Source: Lithodes maja (lineage: Eukaryota > Arthropoda > Malacostraca > Decapoda > Lithodidae). From it: a stretch of DNA of 64,000 bases. The notes under the pieces are model-generated. The model ran no database searches and was not told the DNA's origin. It saw nothing but the letters and a program-made list of their open reading frames with translations. Position numbers and translations under genes: made by a program. The stretch lies in assembly GCA_037953745.1 (NCBI GenBank), contig JBAKBP010007656.1:1-64000 (forward strand). The letters run 5' to 3'. This document shows positions 1-11,639 of this stretch, piece after piece; within the stretch, counting starts at the first letter, position 1; each line of letters starts with the position of its first letter.

Positions 1-100
1 CATCCCCCCCCCCCCCCCCCCTTTAAATGTTGGGTCTGGCTTGTTAGAATTATACATGGACATCACCACCACCACCACCCGGGTTTATTAAAGGGGCTGT
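1..100. repeat. poly-C tract and CAC repeats
   Basis: A run of about 18 C residues sits at 4-21 and a short (CAC)n tract at 61-78. No gene is visible. Confidence 0.9.
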
Positions 101-225
101 ACGTGAAACTGTACATACGTGTGTGGGGTAGATAGGTCGGTCGGGTTATTATTGTTTATGTTGGTATATTTACTGTCCAAACACCTTGATCTTTGTGTTG
201 GGCGGGGGAAGAAGGGTAGGGAAGA

Positions 226-330
226 TAGGTCGATATATAGATACCGGTAGATAGATAGATAGATGGATACCGGTAGATAGATAGATAGATAGATAGATAA
301 ATAGATAAATAGATAGATAGATAAATATAT

Positions 331-395
<65 letters not shown>
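226..395. repeat. GATA and TA microsatellites
   Basis: Interrupted (GATA)n with ACCGGTAGATA variants runs from about 226 to 325, then a pure (TA)n tract to about 394. Open frames here are low-complexity artefacts. Confidence 0.95.
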
Positions 396-397
<2 letters not shown>

Positions 398-460
398 AGA
401 GATAGAGAAGGAGGTAGAAAGAAAGATGGAGAGTCAGAGAAAGAAAACAAATGAGTCCGC

Positions 461-464
<4 letters not shown>

Positions 465-497
<33 letters not shown>
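465..497 (+). repeat. poly-A tract
   Basis: About 33 consecutive A residues. It could be an old retroposon tail, but no element body was recognised to its left. Confidence 0.9.
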
Positions 498-499
<2 letters not shown>

Positions 500-602
500 A
501 CAAAATTAATCGCCCGACTGATCAATCTTGTATCCAAAGAGCGTTTTTGTGTTCATGTATTCAGGGGGACACTTTCATGGATCAGTTTCAGCATCGGAAT
601 TT

Positions 603-1640
603 CAGTCATCCGCGAGTGTAATATGCAAGCAATACAAGCAGGTGAAACGCATTGCTCTCCGGTGTCAAGCAGGTGGTTGCATTTTTGATGATTGACTGGT
701 GCTTGATTGATACATGGAGGCAGGTATCTTTTGGAGCGATACGGTGGGGCGTTTGAAGCGCACTTGATTTCGATGGGGTGAATTTTTTACCGCACTTGAT
801 TTGGATGCGATGAATTTTGTAGCGCATTCGATTTGGATGCGGTGAAATTTGTAGCGCATTCGATTTGGATGCAGTGAATTGTGTAGCGCATTTTATTTGG
901 ATGCGGTGAATTTTGTAGCACACTCATTTGGATGCGGTGAATTTTGTATTGTATGTATGTACTGTATGTATGTACTGTATGTATGTACTGTATGTATGTA
1001 CTGTATGTATGTACTCAGGCCCATTCCCCATTGTTCCCTTTTTTCTGGGGGTGGCCGACTCGAAACAGAGCCCGAATAGGGACAACACACCAGAAAACAA
1101 TGAACACACAAAACAAAACACAAATTCACACACATCTAGGTCTGTTAATGACTGCGTTGCCTCATTGTAGCGTATTCTCTTTGATACGTTGAGTTTTATA
1201 GCGGATTATGATGGTCAATAATTTATTGTAACGTATTCCTCTTAATGAATGATATACAGTACACTGTGGGATGAATCTTCTACAGCGATATTTGGGTAGT
1301 TTGTAACACACTCGTTGTAATATGTTGATTTTTGTTTGCGTATTATGTTGGTGAAGTATTGTAGCGTATTATGTTGGTGAAGTATTGTAGCGTATTATGT
1401 TGGTGAAGTATTGTAGCGTATTATGTTGGTGAAGTATTGTAGCGTATTATGTTGGTGAAGTATTGTAGCGTATTATGTTGGTGAAGTATTGTAGCGTATT
1501 ATGCTTGATGAATGATACACTGAGGGATATATCTTCTGGAACGATACGTGGATAATTGTAGCACACTCCTTTTAGTATGTAGATTATTTGTTTAGCGTAT
1601 TATCTATGTTATCTTCTTGATACGTATGTTTAAGAGCGAT
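603..1640. repeat. degenerate 26-32 bp minisatellite
   Basis: Six copies of a 32-bp unit containing GCGCATTCGATTTGGATG lie at about 758-948. Six full copies of a 26-bp relative containing GCGTATTATGTTGGTGAAG lie at 1338-1505. Diverged GTAGCGTATT-type units extend on both sides, so the whole stretch looks like one old array. It is interrupted at about 950-1160 by a dispersed element. Confidence 0.85.
950..1160 (+). mobile_element. dispersed CAGGCCCATTCCCCA element, copy 1
   Basis: A 13-bp TGTATGTATGTAC repeat (about five copies, 950-1013) runs straight into CTCAGGCCCATTCCCCA, a GGGGGTGGCCGACTCGA block and CACACATCTAGG. The same blocks recur near 44652, 45096, 47706 and 51935, each time preceded by a microsatellite. 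No coding capacity was seen. The class is unknown; a SINE-like or other non-autonomous element is likely. Confidence 0.65.
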
Positions 1641-1855
1641 GTACATTTATAGTGCATTCCATTATTATGGTGACAGGATAACTCAACCAGTACACCATTT
1701 CAACCAGTGCCAACTCAACAAATTAGGTTAGGTCACGTCACGCATATTTCGAAGGCAAACGTTTAGTGGTTTCAATTTGCCGAAGTGTATCTATAAGTGG
1801 TACTTCATTGATGTAATATTATACCTCGATAGTCGCATTCAATTTACTTTACTAT

Positions 1856-1857
<2 letters not shown>

Positions 1858-1895
<38 letters not shown>
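1858..1895. repeat. CT microsatellite
   Basis: An essentially uninterrupted (CT)n tract of about 36 bp. Confidence 0.95.
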
Positions 1896-1896
<1 letters not shown>

Positions 1897-1983
1897 GGTT
1901 GTGACAAAATGGACTACAATAGGATGCTTAGGTTTAATATGTAGCCAACACGCAGCCCTAGTTGGAGTATGGAGCTGGAGAGA

Positions 1984-2274
1984 TTAAGGGGAGATTTTCA
2001 CCAAGGGGACATATTTTCTGGACCCCCTTCTCCCTCATGTTTAGCCTAATTAGTTTTGATATCTTAAGGCGTTCGCCCCATTAGTTTGGCAATGTTAAGA
2101 TCTTTTGCCCCATCTCTGTCAATTTTTAAACCTAACGCCCTTTGTGTGTCGAGTTATTACTTGTGAATTATAACGATCCTTTAAGTTAGGAGGAACAGGC
2201 CTTTGTTTTATTTTTTGTTTTGTTTTTTTAAGTTTGATGGAGTTCTAGGGAGCAAACTAAAAACCTCCTCTTAA
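1984..2274 (+). mobile_element. TTAA-bordered miniature element (TTAAGGGGAG family)
   Basis: It starts TTAAGGGGAGATTTTC and ends CCTCCTCTTAA, so it has short inverted ends anchored on TTAA. Internal blocks ACCCCCTTCTCCCTCATG and GCCCCATTAGTTTGGC recur in other copies at 4227, 6968, 14048, 42841 and 52647. No ORF is present. It is non-autonomous; its parent transposase was not found in the window. Confidence 0.7.
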
Positions 2275-3395
2275 GCTTTAGTATATTATGTAAAGTTATT
2301 TACATCTGCTCTGCCTAGAACAAATTTACTCTGAATGGTATGTTAGCTTTTCAGTAGAGAAACTTAAAACAGAATAGATAAACATTCGTACACTGCAGTG
2401 AGTGTCGTGCAACATGCATTGTTTTGTTATTGTAAGAATTTCTTGGAATGGCCAGTGAGATTCTTGGAATAGGCTACTAACTTTTATTTAAAATTCCAAA
2501 CAATTCTTACCAATTCTCTCTCCTCCTCTCTTTCTGTCTGCCTTTATGCAATCACGTTTCTTTATCACAGCGCTATCTGCCATTTATCCACATTAACAAT
2601 AACAAGCCACCTTAGTCAACCATAATCTCATAATAAAAATAATCTTCATCATCGAAAACGAAAAGTAAAAGTTTGTCCCGCCGCCACCCTCCCCAAATCG
2701 TAAATAGAGAGAGGATGTTCGCGCCAAATTTTTCCCGCCAGTATTTTCCCAGGAGCTGTTCCATTACCCGCGCCAACGCCCCAAAAGTCCCAGTAGTATA
2801 CAGAGGCCGGACAACTGTAGACATGTTGTGCCTTGCATTTCGTTCGTTCATTTTTGAGTTGTAATATCGAAGTTAATTGAAAACCATAAGGAGATGCTCC
2901 GAGGCAGAAAACATTACGGGATTTGATTAGTGGAATGGATAGGTGAAGGGACGAATTGTTCATTCCGGCATGATGAAACAGTAAGTTGAAGAGAAGAAGC
3001 GAAGACATGGGAACCAAACTACCTCCCAGAGGCTGAAGGCAACTCAGGTCACCTCAGAACCAACCTCCATGGAGGCACCATCCTTGCAGCGGGCAACCAC
3101 AGTCATGGCAGGTGTCGGTTCCAACTATTCCCCTAGATGATGGCAACAAAGTTGGAAGCCGGCTTAAAGGGATGACCACAAGACGAGGAAGACGAAGCAG
3201 GACAGCATGAAGGCAAAGGATGAATCTTGGGGAGAGGCTGTAGACCTATAAACACAGGAGACAACCACCGGAACTTGGGTGAGGGCTGATCCTATCCAGA
3301 GTTAGGTTTGGCATCCTCTACCTTACCTTAGCCGTTTCTGTCTGTCTCTTTTTCCATACAACTTTTCCTTCTAGGTGCTGGCGAGATCGCTTGAT
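2275..3395. other. no recognisable gene
   Basis: Mixed sequence with short overlapping frames of 60-120 codons on both strands, none resembling a known family. 3030-3300 is more GC-rich and could be a decayed retroelement end or unrecognised host sequence. Confidence 0.5.
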
Positions 3396-3620
3396 TAGAT
3401 GACACTGCAAGGGGGGCTGTAGACAGTGAGGGCATTGGCCCGGGGTTGCAAACCCATGGGCTGCTGATCCCCTCCCCCACTGCCCTCTCAGAGACGGATC
3501 TCCTCTCACCTTGGCCCCTTTGGGGGCCCGAGCATCTGGCGCAGGTTCGGTCAACCAGACTCGGGACTGCTCGGCCAGACAGTCTGGGGAACTACAACAA
3601 CAACAACAAACACCAGAGCT
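3396..3620 (+). mobile_element. candidate SINE with CAA-repeat tail, copy 1
   Basis: A GC-rich block ends GCTCGGCCAGACAGTCTGGG followed by GAACTACAACAACAACAACAAA. A second copy at 40390-40625 shares the GCTCGGCCAGRCAG block and the same (CAA)n tail on the same strand. No ORF. The shared 3' block plus simple-repeat tail is typical of SINEs; an internal Pol III promoter was not resolved. Confidence 0.55.
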
Positions 3621-3999
3621 AACTAAAGATAAGCCGACATAAAACATACGGATTTGCCAACTCTGGAGACGACCGCCGTTGACAACAATTAGTCAGCAAC
3701 TCCCGATCTTGCTGTTCTACAATAGCCTAGCTGCAAAGATGTGTCAAGACAATACTTCTCATTTCGTCAACAACTCACAGTATAGAAAATACCCAGCTGT
3801 ATTATAATATACTGTGAAGACGGTATGGGAACTGTACACCATAGAGTAACATGTGGTGTAACAAATAATGTGCTGCCATCTCCTCCAATTTAGTTCTAGC
3901 TACAAACCCAAAGCTCAGAAATGTTGCCAGAATAAAGTTTGGGATTTAAGGTTGCCGGAATAAGCCTCTTTGTTAATCTTTGTATACCAGCTACCTCAT
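3621..3999. other. no recognisable feature
   Basis: AT-moderate sequence without an ORF, repeat or RNA signature that I can support. Confidence 0.5.
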
Positions 4000-4084
4000 T
4001 TAAGGGAAGGCTTGTTTTTTTTATCTGAACCCCCTTCTCCCTCATGTTTAGCCCCATTAGTTTGGCGATTTTAAGAACTGACCT
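4000..4084 (+). mobile_element. fragment of TTAAGGGGAG-family element
   Basis: Begins TTAAGGGAAGG and continues into the family block ACCCCCTTCTCCCTCATGTT, then breaks off near 4084. Confidence 0.55.
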
Positions 4085-4226
4085 CTGTCAGATCAATCAT
4101 TGAAAGTCACCCATTGTCAATCGACATCAAAACTGAGAATGTTATTTTGCAATTGCCAAATTTTCCTGAGAATGGTAAGTTATGCTAAGCAAGTATTAAA
4201 ATGCGATATATTTAACTTACCATCGC

Positions 4227-4541
4227 TTAAGGGGGAGGTAGTCGCTCTTTCCGGACCCCCTTCTCCTTCATGTTTAGCATATTTGTTTTGATATTTTAAG
4301 ACGTTCGTTCCATTAGTTTGTCGATTTTAAGACCTTTCGCCCCATTTATTTGTCGTGCCATATAAGTGTCGATTTTTTTCCTGGCGAGCAATAGCAAGCC
4401 TGTACCGAAAATTGTACAAATTTATCTTTAAAGGGGGTCTAGGGGGTGTTTTTCTAAGTTTGATGGATGTCTAGCGAGGACAGTAAAAAATATATTAATA
4501 CATCCAAAAATAGACAAAAAACACAGGCACCAGCCTCTTAA
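4227..4541 (+). mobile_element. TTAA-bordered miniature element (TTAAGGGGAG family)
   Basis: Starts TTAAGGGGGAGG and ends near GCCTCTTAA. Contains the family blocks for the 5' third, the TCCTGGCGAGCAATAGCAAG segment and the GATGGATGTCTAGCGAGG segment near the 3' end. Length of about 315 bp matches the best copy at 42841-43166. Confidence 0.65.
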
Positions 4542-4789
4542 AAAGTCCAGGTCAACGTTATCTTATCGATGCAGTCGGGCTTCTAGTATATTGTTTACGT
4601 TACGCATATGAACCGCCCAATGTGGCGTTATTGTACACACCTTTTAGATGTTTGTATTACAAGGTATTGTTACGCCACTCTGCACTCTTAAAAACCCGAG
4701 CGAGGATGTTCCAGTATTATTGTGGTAACTCGCTGGGGTTGGCATCGTATCTTCTAAAAGCATCAAAACAAAAGCCACATGCCAATAAA

Positions 4790-4814
4790 GCTCTCTCTCT
4801 CTGGCGCTCGCTCG

Positions 4815-4896
<82 letters not shown>

Positions 4897-5180
4897 AACT
4901 GTATATATATAAATATATATATACTGTATATTATATATCTATACTCTCTCCCACTCACAGCGTATTCACACTCCCTACACCCACCCCAACTCTCTCTCTC
5001 CCATTTCCGAACCCTATCCCATTCCCTACACCCCCTTTCTCTCTCATAACCCCATCCAATCACTACCCCCTTTCTCTCTCTTTACCCAATCCCATTCCTT
5101 AACCCCAAACCCTTTCTCTCCCTCTGACCACACCCCATACCCTCCCCCGCCCTTTCTCTCTAACCCTATCCCATTCCCTA

Positions 5181-5235
<55 letters not shown>

Positions 5236-5450
5236 GCCCCATCCCAAATCCTACTCTCCCAGTCTCTCTAATCCACCTTCTCTCTCTCCCTCTCTCTCTA
5301 ACCCTATCCCATTACCTAAGTCCCCCTCTCTCACTATAGCCCCATCCCATATCCTACTCTCCCACTCTCTCTCTCTGGCTAATCCCTCTTCTCTCTCTCT
5401 CTAACCCTATCCCATCCCAATCCTCTCTCTCTCTATCTCTCCCGATCCGA
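4790..5450. repeat. CT/TA microsatellites and CCCTATCCCATTCCCTA tandem units
   Basis: (CT)n and (TA)n at 4790-4940, then an irregular pyrimidine-rich array in which CT runs alternate with AACCCTATCCCATTCCCTAC-like units to about 5450. Reading frames across it are low-complexity. Confidence 0.85.
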
Positions 5451-5602
5451 CGACCCCCCCCCCTCCCACCCCCCGTTCTCACACTGTAAAAATGAGACCC
5501 TGAATAAAACAGCGCGCGCTCCCAACCAAAACTTGACCGCATAATGGGGCGAACTCAATAATTCAGGATTTTTTATCGCGTCCACTGTCGCTGATTTTCC
5601 AA

Positions 5603-6230
5603 GTTAGATGAATAAGTGAGGCGGGATTGGTTAAAGCCTTAGCAAGGGGGGGGGGGGGGTTGTCGATTATCGGGAGAGGTCGAAAGGGGGAGAGTTTTGT
5701 TGGGTGCGTTGTGGGTGGGCGTATTTCAGTGGGTTTGTGAGTTGAAAGTGGGTTGCCTAGGTGGGTGGGCTTTAATGTATGTGTTTTTTTTAAATTGGGG
5801 CTGGATTCCATGGGTTTAGCTATATGGGTTTGAGCATAGCCCCGTTTGTGCGTTGGTGGGGCTTATCGTGTACTTCAGTTTGGGTTTGTTATGATGTGTA
5901 GGAAAAGCATTATAGTTAGATGAATAAGTGAGGCGAGACTGGTTAATGCTTTAGCAGGGTGTGTGTCGATTATCAGGGATAGGTCGAAAGGGGTGGATTT
6001 TTGTTGGGTGTGTTTTCTGGGGGTGGGTGTATTTCAGTGGGTTTGTGAGTTGGAAGTGGGTTACGTGGGTGGGTGGGCTTCCTTGTATGTAGTGAGAAGG
6101 TGGGGGGGGGATTAGGGCAGGATTACATGGGTTTAGCTACATGGGTTTGAGTGTATTTCTGTTTGTGTGTTGGTGGGAGTTTATTGGTGTATTTCAGTAT
6201 GAGGGTGGGTGCGTTTTTTGAGGTGAAATA
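5603..6230 (+). repeat. 312-bp direct tandem duplication
   Basis: GTTAGATGAATAAGTGAGGC occurs at 5603 and again at 5915. The two units stay alignable through TGTCGATTATC, GTATTTCAGTGGGTTTGTGAG and ATGGGTTTAGCTA blocks. They have diverged by many point changes and small indels, so the duplication is not recent. Confidence 0.8.
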
Positions 6231-6261
6231 GCTGAATGGGTTTTCGTTGCGTGTGTGTGTG

Positions 6262-6714
6262 TAATAATAATAATAATAATAAACGGTTTATTAAAGAATG
6301 GCAGCCTCATAGAGCTGAAAATACACATTTTACAATTTAGTGGATGAACATGAGATGTACAGATATGAGGATGGTAAGCTTAGTTTACAAACAAAATCAA
6401 TAAATACAATAATGACGCATGTGCAGAATACAAATTATCATAAAATAACCATGAGAGTAAGTGATATACAGTACATATACACATTTATTTACTTACTCAT
6501 ATACAGAACATACGTATATACACGTACGTGCGCACATACATATACATACATATATACTGTATAGGAACATAAGAACATGCAGTAAGTGTGCACATGTCCG
6601 TATACACAAACGCTCACGTATGCACACAAACATACATACATACAGAAACTGTTTTGGTATGGTCAGGGTAAAGAGGGTGCAGGTACTACAATGGGAGGTT
6701 AATCCTCGGTAGTG

Positions 6715-6715
<1 letters not shown>
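6262..6715 (-). mobile_element. candidate retroelement 3' end with TTA-repeat tail
   Basis: Read on the minus strand, the sequence runs into CTTTAATAAACCGTTTATTATT, so an AATAAA-like hexamer precedes a short trinucleotide tail at 6262-6284. This resembles the 3' end of a LINE or SINE. No coding sequence was recognised and the 5' limit is unclear. Confidence 0.35.
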
Positions 6716-6717
<2 letters not shown>

Positions 6718-6774
<57 letters not shown>

Positions 6775-6882
6775 TGTTTCTTTGTGTATGATTTTGCGTG
6801 TGTATGAGTGATTTTAGTATGGTTTGGGGTTGGATATATGTGTTCATGGATTTGGGTTTCGTGAGTGGTTGGGTTTCTGTAT

Positions 6883-6915
<33 letters not shown>
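6718..6915. repeat. TG microsatellites
   Basis: (TG)n at about 6718-6772 and again at about 6884-6914, separated by TG-rich sequence. Confidence 0.95.
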
Positions 6916-6916
<1 letters not shown>

Positions 6917-6967
6917 ATTACTGAGGTTTATTCTTGTATTTCTGTTTTTATAGTCACATAATTATGG

Positions 6968-7225
6968 TTAAGGGAGGGTTTCTGGACCCCCTTCTCCCTC
7001 ATGTTTAGCCCCATTATTATTGAGATTGTATGACATTTGCCCCATTACTTTGGCGATTTTTAGACCTTGCATGCCATTTTGGTGTCGATTTTTTCATGGC
7101 GAGTGATAGCCAGCCTGCAATTTAGGAGGAGCCTTCGGCTGGGACATTATTCTACCAAAAAATGCATAAATGTATTCCTAAGGAGGTGTCTTGTTTTTTT
7201 GTTTTTTTAAAGTTAGGGGAACTAA
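6968..7225 (+). mobile_element. TTAAGGGGAG-family element, 3' end decayed
   Basis: Starts TTAAGGGAGGG, carries ACCCCCTTCTCCCTCATGTT, the GGCGAGTGATAGCCAGCCTG block and GGCTGGGACATTATTCTACC. The right inverted end cannot be placed with confidence. Confidence 0.55.
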
Positions 7226-7271
7226 AAAGAAAAAGTGAATAAATAATACATAAATATATAACTAGATAAAT

Positions 7272-7273
<2 letters not shown>

Positions 7274-7344
<71 letters not shown>
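7274..7344 (+). repeat. TG microsatellite abutting a LINE fragment
   Basis: About 70 bp of nearly pure (TG)n that ends exactly where LINE coding homology begins at 7345. Confidence 0.95.
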
Positions 7345-8337
7345 TCAGTTCTTGGACCTATACTTTTCTTGCTGCACATATCAGACATAAATAAACATGT
7401 CATGCATTCGTCTGTCGCCTCCTTTGCTGACGACACTCGTGTATTAAAGGAAGTGTCTTCTACAACAGATGCTGATTTACTTCAGGCAGATCTCACTACA
7501 ATTTACTCATGGGCAGAGCAAAACAACATGTCCTTTAATAATAACAAATTTGAACACATGAACTACAGTGCAGACCGAAATATGAATATCCACACATACA
7601 CAGCAGATGACGGCTCTTGCATTGATACTAATGATTATGTAAAAGATCTTGGTATTACACTCAGTCGAGATGGTACATTTGGAATGCATATAACCAATGT
7701 GGCAAAGAATGCTCGTAACCAAGCTGGATGGATCCTACGAACCTTCCGAACACGTGACATGATCCCCATGCTGACGCTCTACAAGTCACTGGTCATTCCA
7801 CTGTTGGAATATTGCTGTCAGCTATGGAGCCCATGGAAGGTGGGAGAGAAGCAATTACTCGAAGCAGTTCAACGCTCATTCACCAATAAAATCTCTGCCG
7901 TCCAACACCTAGACTACTGGGGGAGGTTGGAAACTCTCAAGCTTTTCTCATTAGAAAGACGCAGGGACAGATATGCCATCTTATATGTCTACACAATATT
8001 GATTGGCATCACAACCAACAACCTTAATATAGGTTTTCACATCCATCAACGACTGGGCCGTCTCTGTCACATACAGCGGGTACACCCCAGAGCAGCCACC
8101 AGAGTTAAGACGCTCAAGGAGAACGCCTTTGCGACACGAGGACCTCTTCTCTTTAACGCCCTACCCAGATATCTGCGTGACTCAACTGAACCAAGTCTCG
8201 AGAAATTTAAAAATCAACTGGACAAATTTCTCTGGACACTACCTGATCAACCCAAACTGCCCCACTACCACCTCCGCGCCGCTAGCAACAGCATCATGGA
8301 CCAGCTGGCGCAGAGACGGGCAGATGGAATGTACTAG
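7345..8337 (+). pseudogene. 5'-truncated CR1-group LINE reverse transcriptase fragment
   Basis: The frame from 7345 to the TAG at 8335-8337 encodes the C-terminal part of a non-LTR reverse transcriptase. It starts within the RT at SVLGPILFL, continues through FADDT (the catalytic YADD-type box) and then the post-RT region with LLEYCCQLWSP and the C-terminal block RGPLLFNALPRYLRD. The same landmarks occur in the full ORF2 at 22871-25750 (SVLGPILFL, FADDT, LLEYCVQSWCP, FNRVVNLWNGLPRN). Endonuclease and fingers are missing, so this copy is dead although the remaining frame is open for about 330 codons. The upstream in-frame ATG lies in the TG microsatellite and is not a real start. It is bounded on both sides by long TG repeats. 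Confidence 0.9.
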
Positions 8338-8393
8338 TGGTGGCGCATCAGCGTGACCACGGGCGGACAACACTGCCTGCAACTACTACCTAC

Positions 8394-8405
8394 AGAGAGA
8401 GAGAG

Positions 8406-8499
<94 letters not shown>
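8394..8499. repeat. GA then GT microsatellite
   Basis: A short (GA)n followed by about 94 bp of (GT)n, shortly after the LINE fragment stop codon. Confidence 0.95.
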
Positions 8500-8500
<1 letters not shown>

Positions 8501-8501
<1 letters not shown>

Positions 8502-9000
8502 ATCATCCTAAACACCCACACGCAGCAAATATTATAAGTTGTGTTTCATTGACACAAAATTATATTTCCTCCTTTCGTTTCGGGAGGAGGGCAAATATAA
8601 CCAAAAGTTGCATCAGATCAGAAGAGAAAAATGTGGAACAAATCTAGTATGACAAAAAAAAAACGAAAAAAAAAAAAAAACGTAAAATAACACCCTAACT
8701 TCATAAATAATCCTCTCTGGTGGATAAAATATTATACGTGTCAATTAATAATGGCATGTGTTATTCAAGGTCCAACGGAAATTTATAAATTATTTGTTTG
8801 AATGGCCGGAGTGGTGTACATTATGAACTGGAATATATAAGTATCTACAATATGCTAAAGTTTTCCAATAATTAACTTTTATTTAATGATTGGCGATTTT
8901 TGTCAGTTATATTATTTTATTGTACGATATATTTCAAACTTTCATTTTATGCAAGATTTAAGTTTTTGTCTTTCATTTTCTAGACATTTGATAATTCACA
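8501..9000. other. AT-rich, no gene recognised
   Basis: Contains short A runs at about 8656-8680. No ORF or repeat unit that I can support. Confidence 0.5.
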
Positions 9001-9490
9001 CAATTATCAAGCCGTTTCCCCACAAGTCATTTCGTCCACAGGTCTGTTCGTCCACAAATAATTTCGTCCACAAGTCAATTCCTCCACAAGTCATTTCGTC
9101 CACAAGTCATTTCCTCCACAAGTCATTTCACCCACAAGTCATTTAGTTCACAAGTCATTTTGTCCATAAGTCATTTCTTCCACAAGTCATTTCGTCCACA
9201 AGTCATTTCGTCCACAAGTCAGTTCACCCACAAGTCATTTCTTCCACAAGTCATTTCATCCACAAGTCATTTCGCCCACAAGTCATTTCATCCACAAGTC
9301 ATTTCATCCACAAGTCATTTCTTCCACAAGTCAGTTCACCCAACAGTCATTCCACCCACAAGTCATTCCATCCACAAGTCATTTCGTCCACAAGTCAGTT
9401 CACCCAACAGTCATTCCACCCACAAGTCACATCGCCCATAACGGTCATAAGTCACATATCTCACAAATGGTTTCGCTCACAAGTAATCTC
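9001..9490 (+). repeat. 16-bp minisatellite
   Basis: About 29 head-to-tail copies of a unit close to CACAAGTCATTTCGTC, with TTCGTC, TTCATC, TTCTTC and TTCACC variants. Divergence increases at both ends. The weak open frame over it (about 180 codons in two pieces) only reflects the absence of stops in the unit. Confidence 0.95.
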
Positions 9491-9536
9491 CCCTATAAGT
9501 TTTTCGCTCGCATTTTGAATTATGGTTGAGGCAGGG

Positions 9537-10386
9537 TTAACCCTTTCTGTACCAGTGTCGTGTTTTATACAGGCTGTCTCTTGAGAGATGTCAAATACTT
9601 CCAGAAATGAAATATTGTCATTCTGAGTAAAAACAAAAATAGTCTATATATCATATACTGTATATAGGCTTTTGAGGGCATGTTTTTGAAGTTATGGTCC
9701 ATTAATTTGGACATTTGTTTCCGTAATTTTTAAAGCATTTTCCCTCTAATTAAATGGTATAGAGACAAAAATTAGTCATGTATGATAATGTATCATATCA
9801 ATTCGTTATAGAAACACCAACAAATCACTGTAGCTTTCTTAATTTTCCCATAACGATGATTTGCATATTACAAGTAATACACAAAATTGTATATTCACCG
9901 CATTGCTACGGACAGATGAATAAAGCTACAGAGTAGCTTATTATGCCTCTTTAAAGTATTTATACCATAATCCATCATACACTACTCAATTTGATATCCA
10001 TTTCTTTCACTTAGAGGACACAAAAGGATAATCATAGCAAAACACGCAAAACTGTTATGGGAATTTGTATGTTTTTGTCAGTTTTAGCCCATTTTCCATG
10101 TAAAGAAAATATAGAGCGATGACGCTAAATGTTGTATGATGATGCATAATATCAATACATCATGAAAATAGGAAGAAATCCTCTGTAACCCTTTTTTTCT
10201 TTCCGTGATGATTACCTTAAATGTAAGTTTCGTTTGTGCTTTGAAATATACTACTCAATGCCAAGGTAATATGAAGAACGATGTCGTGAAGTTTTAGGAG
10301 TCCGTTTGAAGTATTGATACCATGCTTCATAATACACTTCTTAGCTATTTTTCCTTTCCTTATCTTAGTGAAGAAAAAAAGGGGTT
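9537..10386. mobile_element. candidate 850-bp TTAA-bordered element
   Basis: Begins TTAACCCTTTCTGTACCAG and ends GGGGTTAA. Internally it holds two diverged direct copies of about 350 bp: the block near 9960 (GTATTTATACCATAATCC) is matched near 10312 (GTATTGATACCATGCTTC). There is no coding capacity. The left end resembles the CCCTTTCNGTACCGG termini of the palindromic elements at 39591 and 51113. Confidence 0.45.
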
Positions 10387-10397
10387 AAAAAAAAAAG

Positions 10398-10437
10398 CAT
10401 GAAGGAGATCTAGGGAAAAACCGTAAAACCTTCCCTT
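10398..10437 (+). mobile_element. 3'-end fragment of TTAAGGGGAG-family element
   Basis: CATGAAGGAGATCTAGGG followed by ACCTTCCCTTAA matches the right end of the copy at 42841-43166. Confidence 0.45.
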
Positions 10438-11580
10438 AACAGTATCCCTGACCATGGCAACAGTAACGGAGTCCCTAACAGAAGTATCAGTGTCCCTGAC
10501 AACAGTATCAGGCATCGAGAGCAACAGTACTAAGTGTCCCTAGCAACAGGATCAGTGTCCGAAATATCAGTATTAGGCATCACTCGCAACATAATCAATC
10601 ATCCACAGCAACAATATTAATAACCCTACCACCAATATTAATATTACTGGCAACAGTACAACTATACTTAGCAACAGTATTACTATCTCTGGCATTAGCA
10701 TCCAACAGTACTAATTATTTCTAGCAACAGTATCAGTCATCCCTAGCAACAGTATCAGTCATCCCTTGCAACAGTATCAGTCGTCCCTAGCAACAGTATT
10801 AGTCATCCCTAGCAACAGTATCAGTCATCCCTAGCAACAGTATTAGTCATCCCTAGCAACAGTATCAGTCATCCCTAGCAACAGTATCAGTCATCCCTAG
10901 CAACAGTATCAGTCATCCCTAGCAACAGTATTAGTCATCCCTAGCAACAGTATCAGTCATCCCTAGCAACAGTATCAGTCGTCCCTAGCAACAGTATTAG
11001 TCATCCCTAGCAACAGTATCAGTCATCCCTAGCAACAGTATCAGTCATCCCTAGCAACAGTATCAGTCGTCCCTAGCAACAGTATTTCATCCCTAGCAAC
11101 AGTATCAGTCATCCCTAGCAACAGTATCAGTCGTCCCTAGCAACAGTATCAGTCGTCCCTAGCAACAGTATCAGTCGTCCCTAGCAACAGTATCAGTCAT
11201 CCCTAGCAACAGTATCAGTCATCCCTAGCAACAGTATTACTATCTCTGGCATTAGCATCCAACAGTACTAATTATTTCTAGCAACATTATCAGTCATCCC
11301 TAGCAACAGTATCAGTCATCCCTAGCAACAGTATCAGTCATCCCTAGCAACAGTATCAGTCATCCCTAGCAACAGTATCAGTCGTCCCTAGCAACAGTAT
11401 GAGGCATCCCTAGCAACAGTATCAGGCATCCCTAGCAACAGTATCAGGCATCCCTATCAACAGTATCAGTCATACCTATCAACAATATCAGGTATCCTAC
11501 ATCCCTATCAACAGTATCAGGGTCTCTTGAAATAATACCAGGTATCCTTATCAACGGTATATGTCCCTAGCAACAATATA
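10437..11580 (+). repeat. 22-bp minisatellite array
   Basis: About 45-50 tandem units built on TCCCTAGCAACAGTATCA with GTCA, GTCG and GGCA endings. A longer variant block (ACTATCTCTGGCATTAGC) appears twice, near 10681 and 11239, showing that a multi-unit segment was itself duplicated. Confidence 0.95.
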
Positions 11581-11639
11581 TAATATATATATTAGTTATG
11601 GTTTATAGTATGTAATAAAACTGATTTGTTGAATATTAG

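Noticed and set aside
88..537. 149-codon minus-strand open frame
   Set aside because: It translates GATA, TA and poly-A repeats; composition explains the frame.
893..1192. Several overlapping frames of 66-82 codons around 0.9-1.2 kb
   Set aside because: They are frames through a 13-bp TGTATGTATGTAC repeat and a dispersed element; no domain.
2612..3647. Frames of 63-122 codons on both strands
   Set aside because: No recognisable motif, no conserved codon pattern, overlapping each other in several frames.
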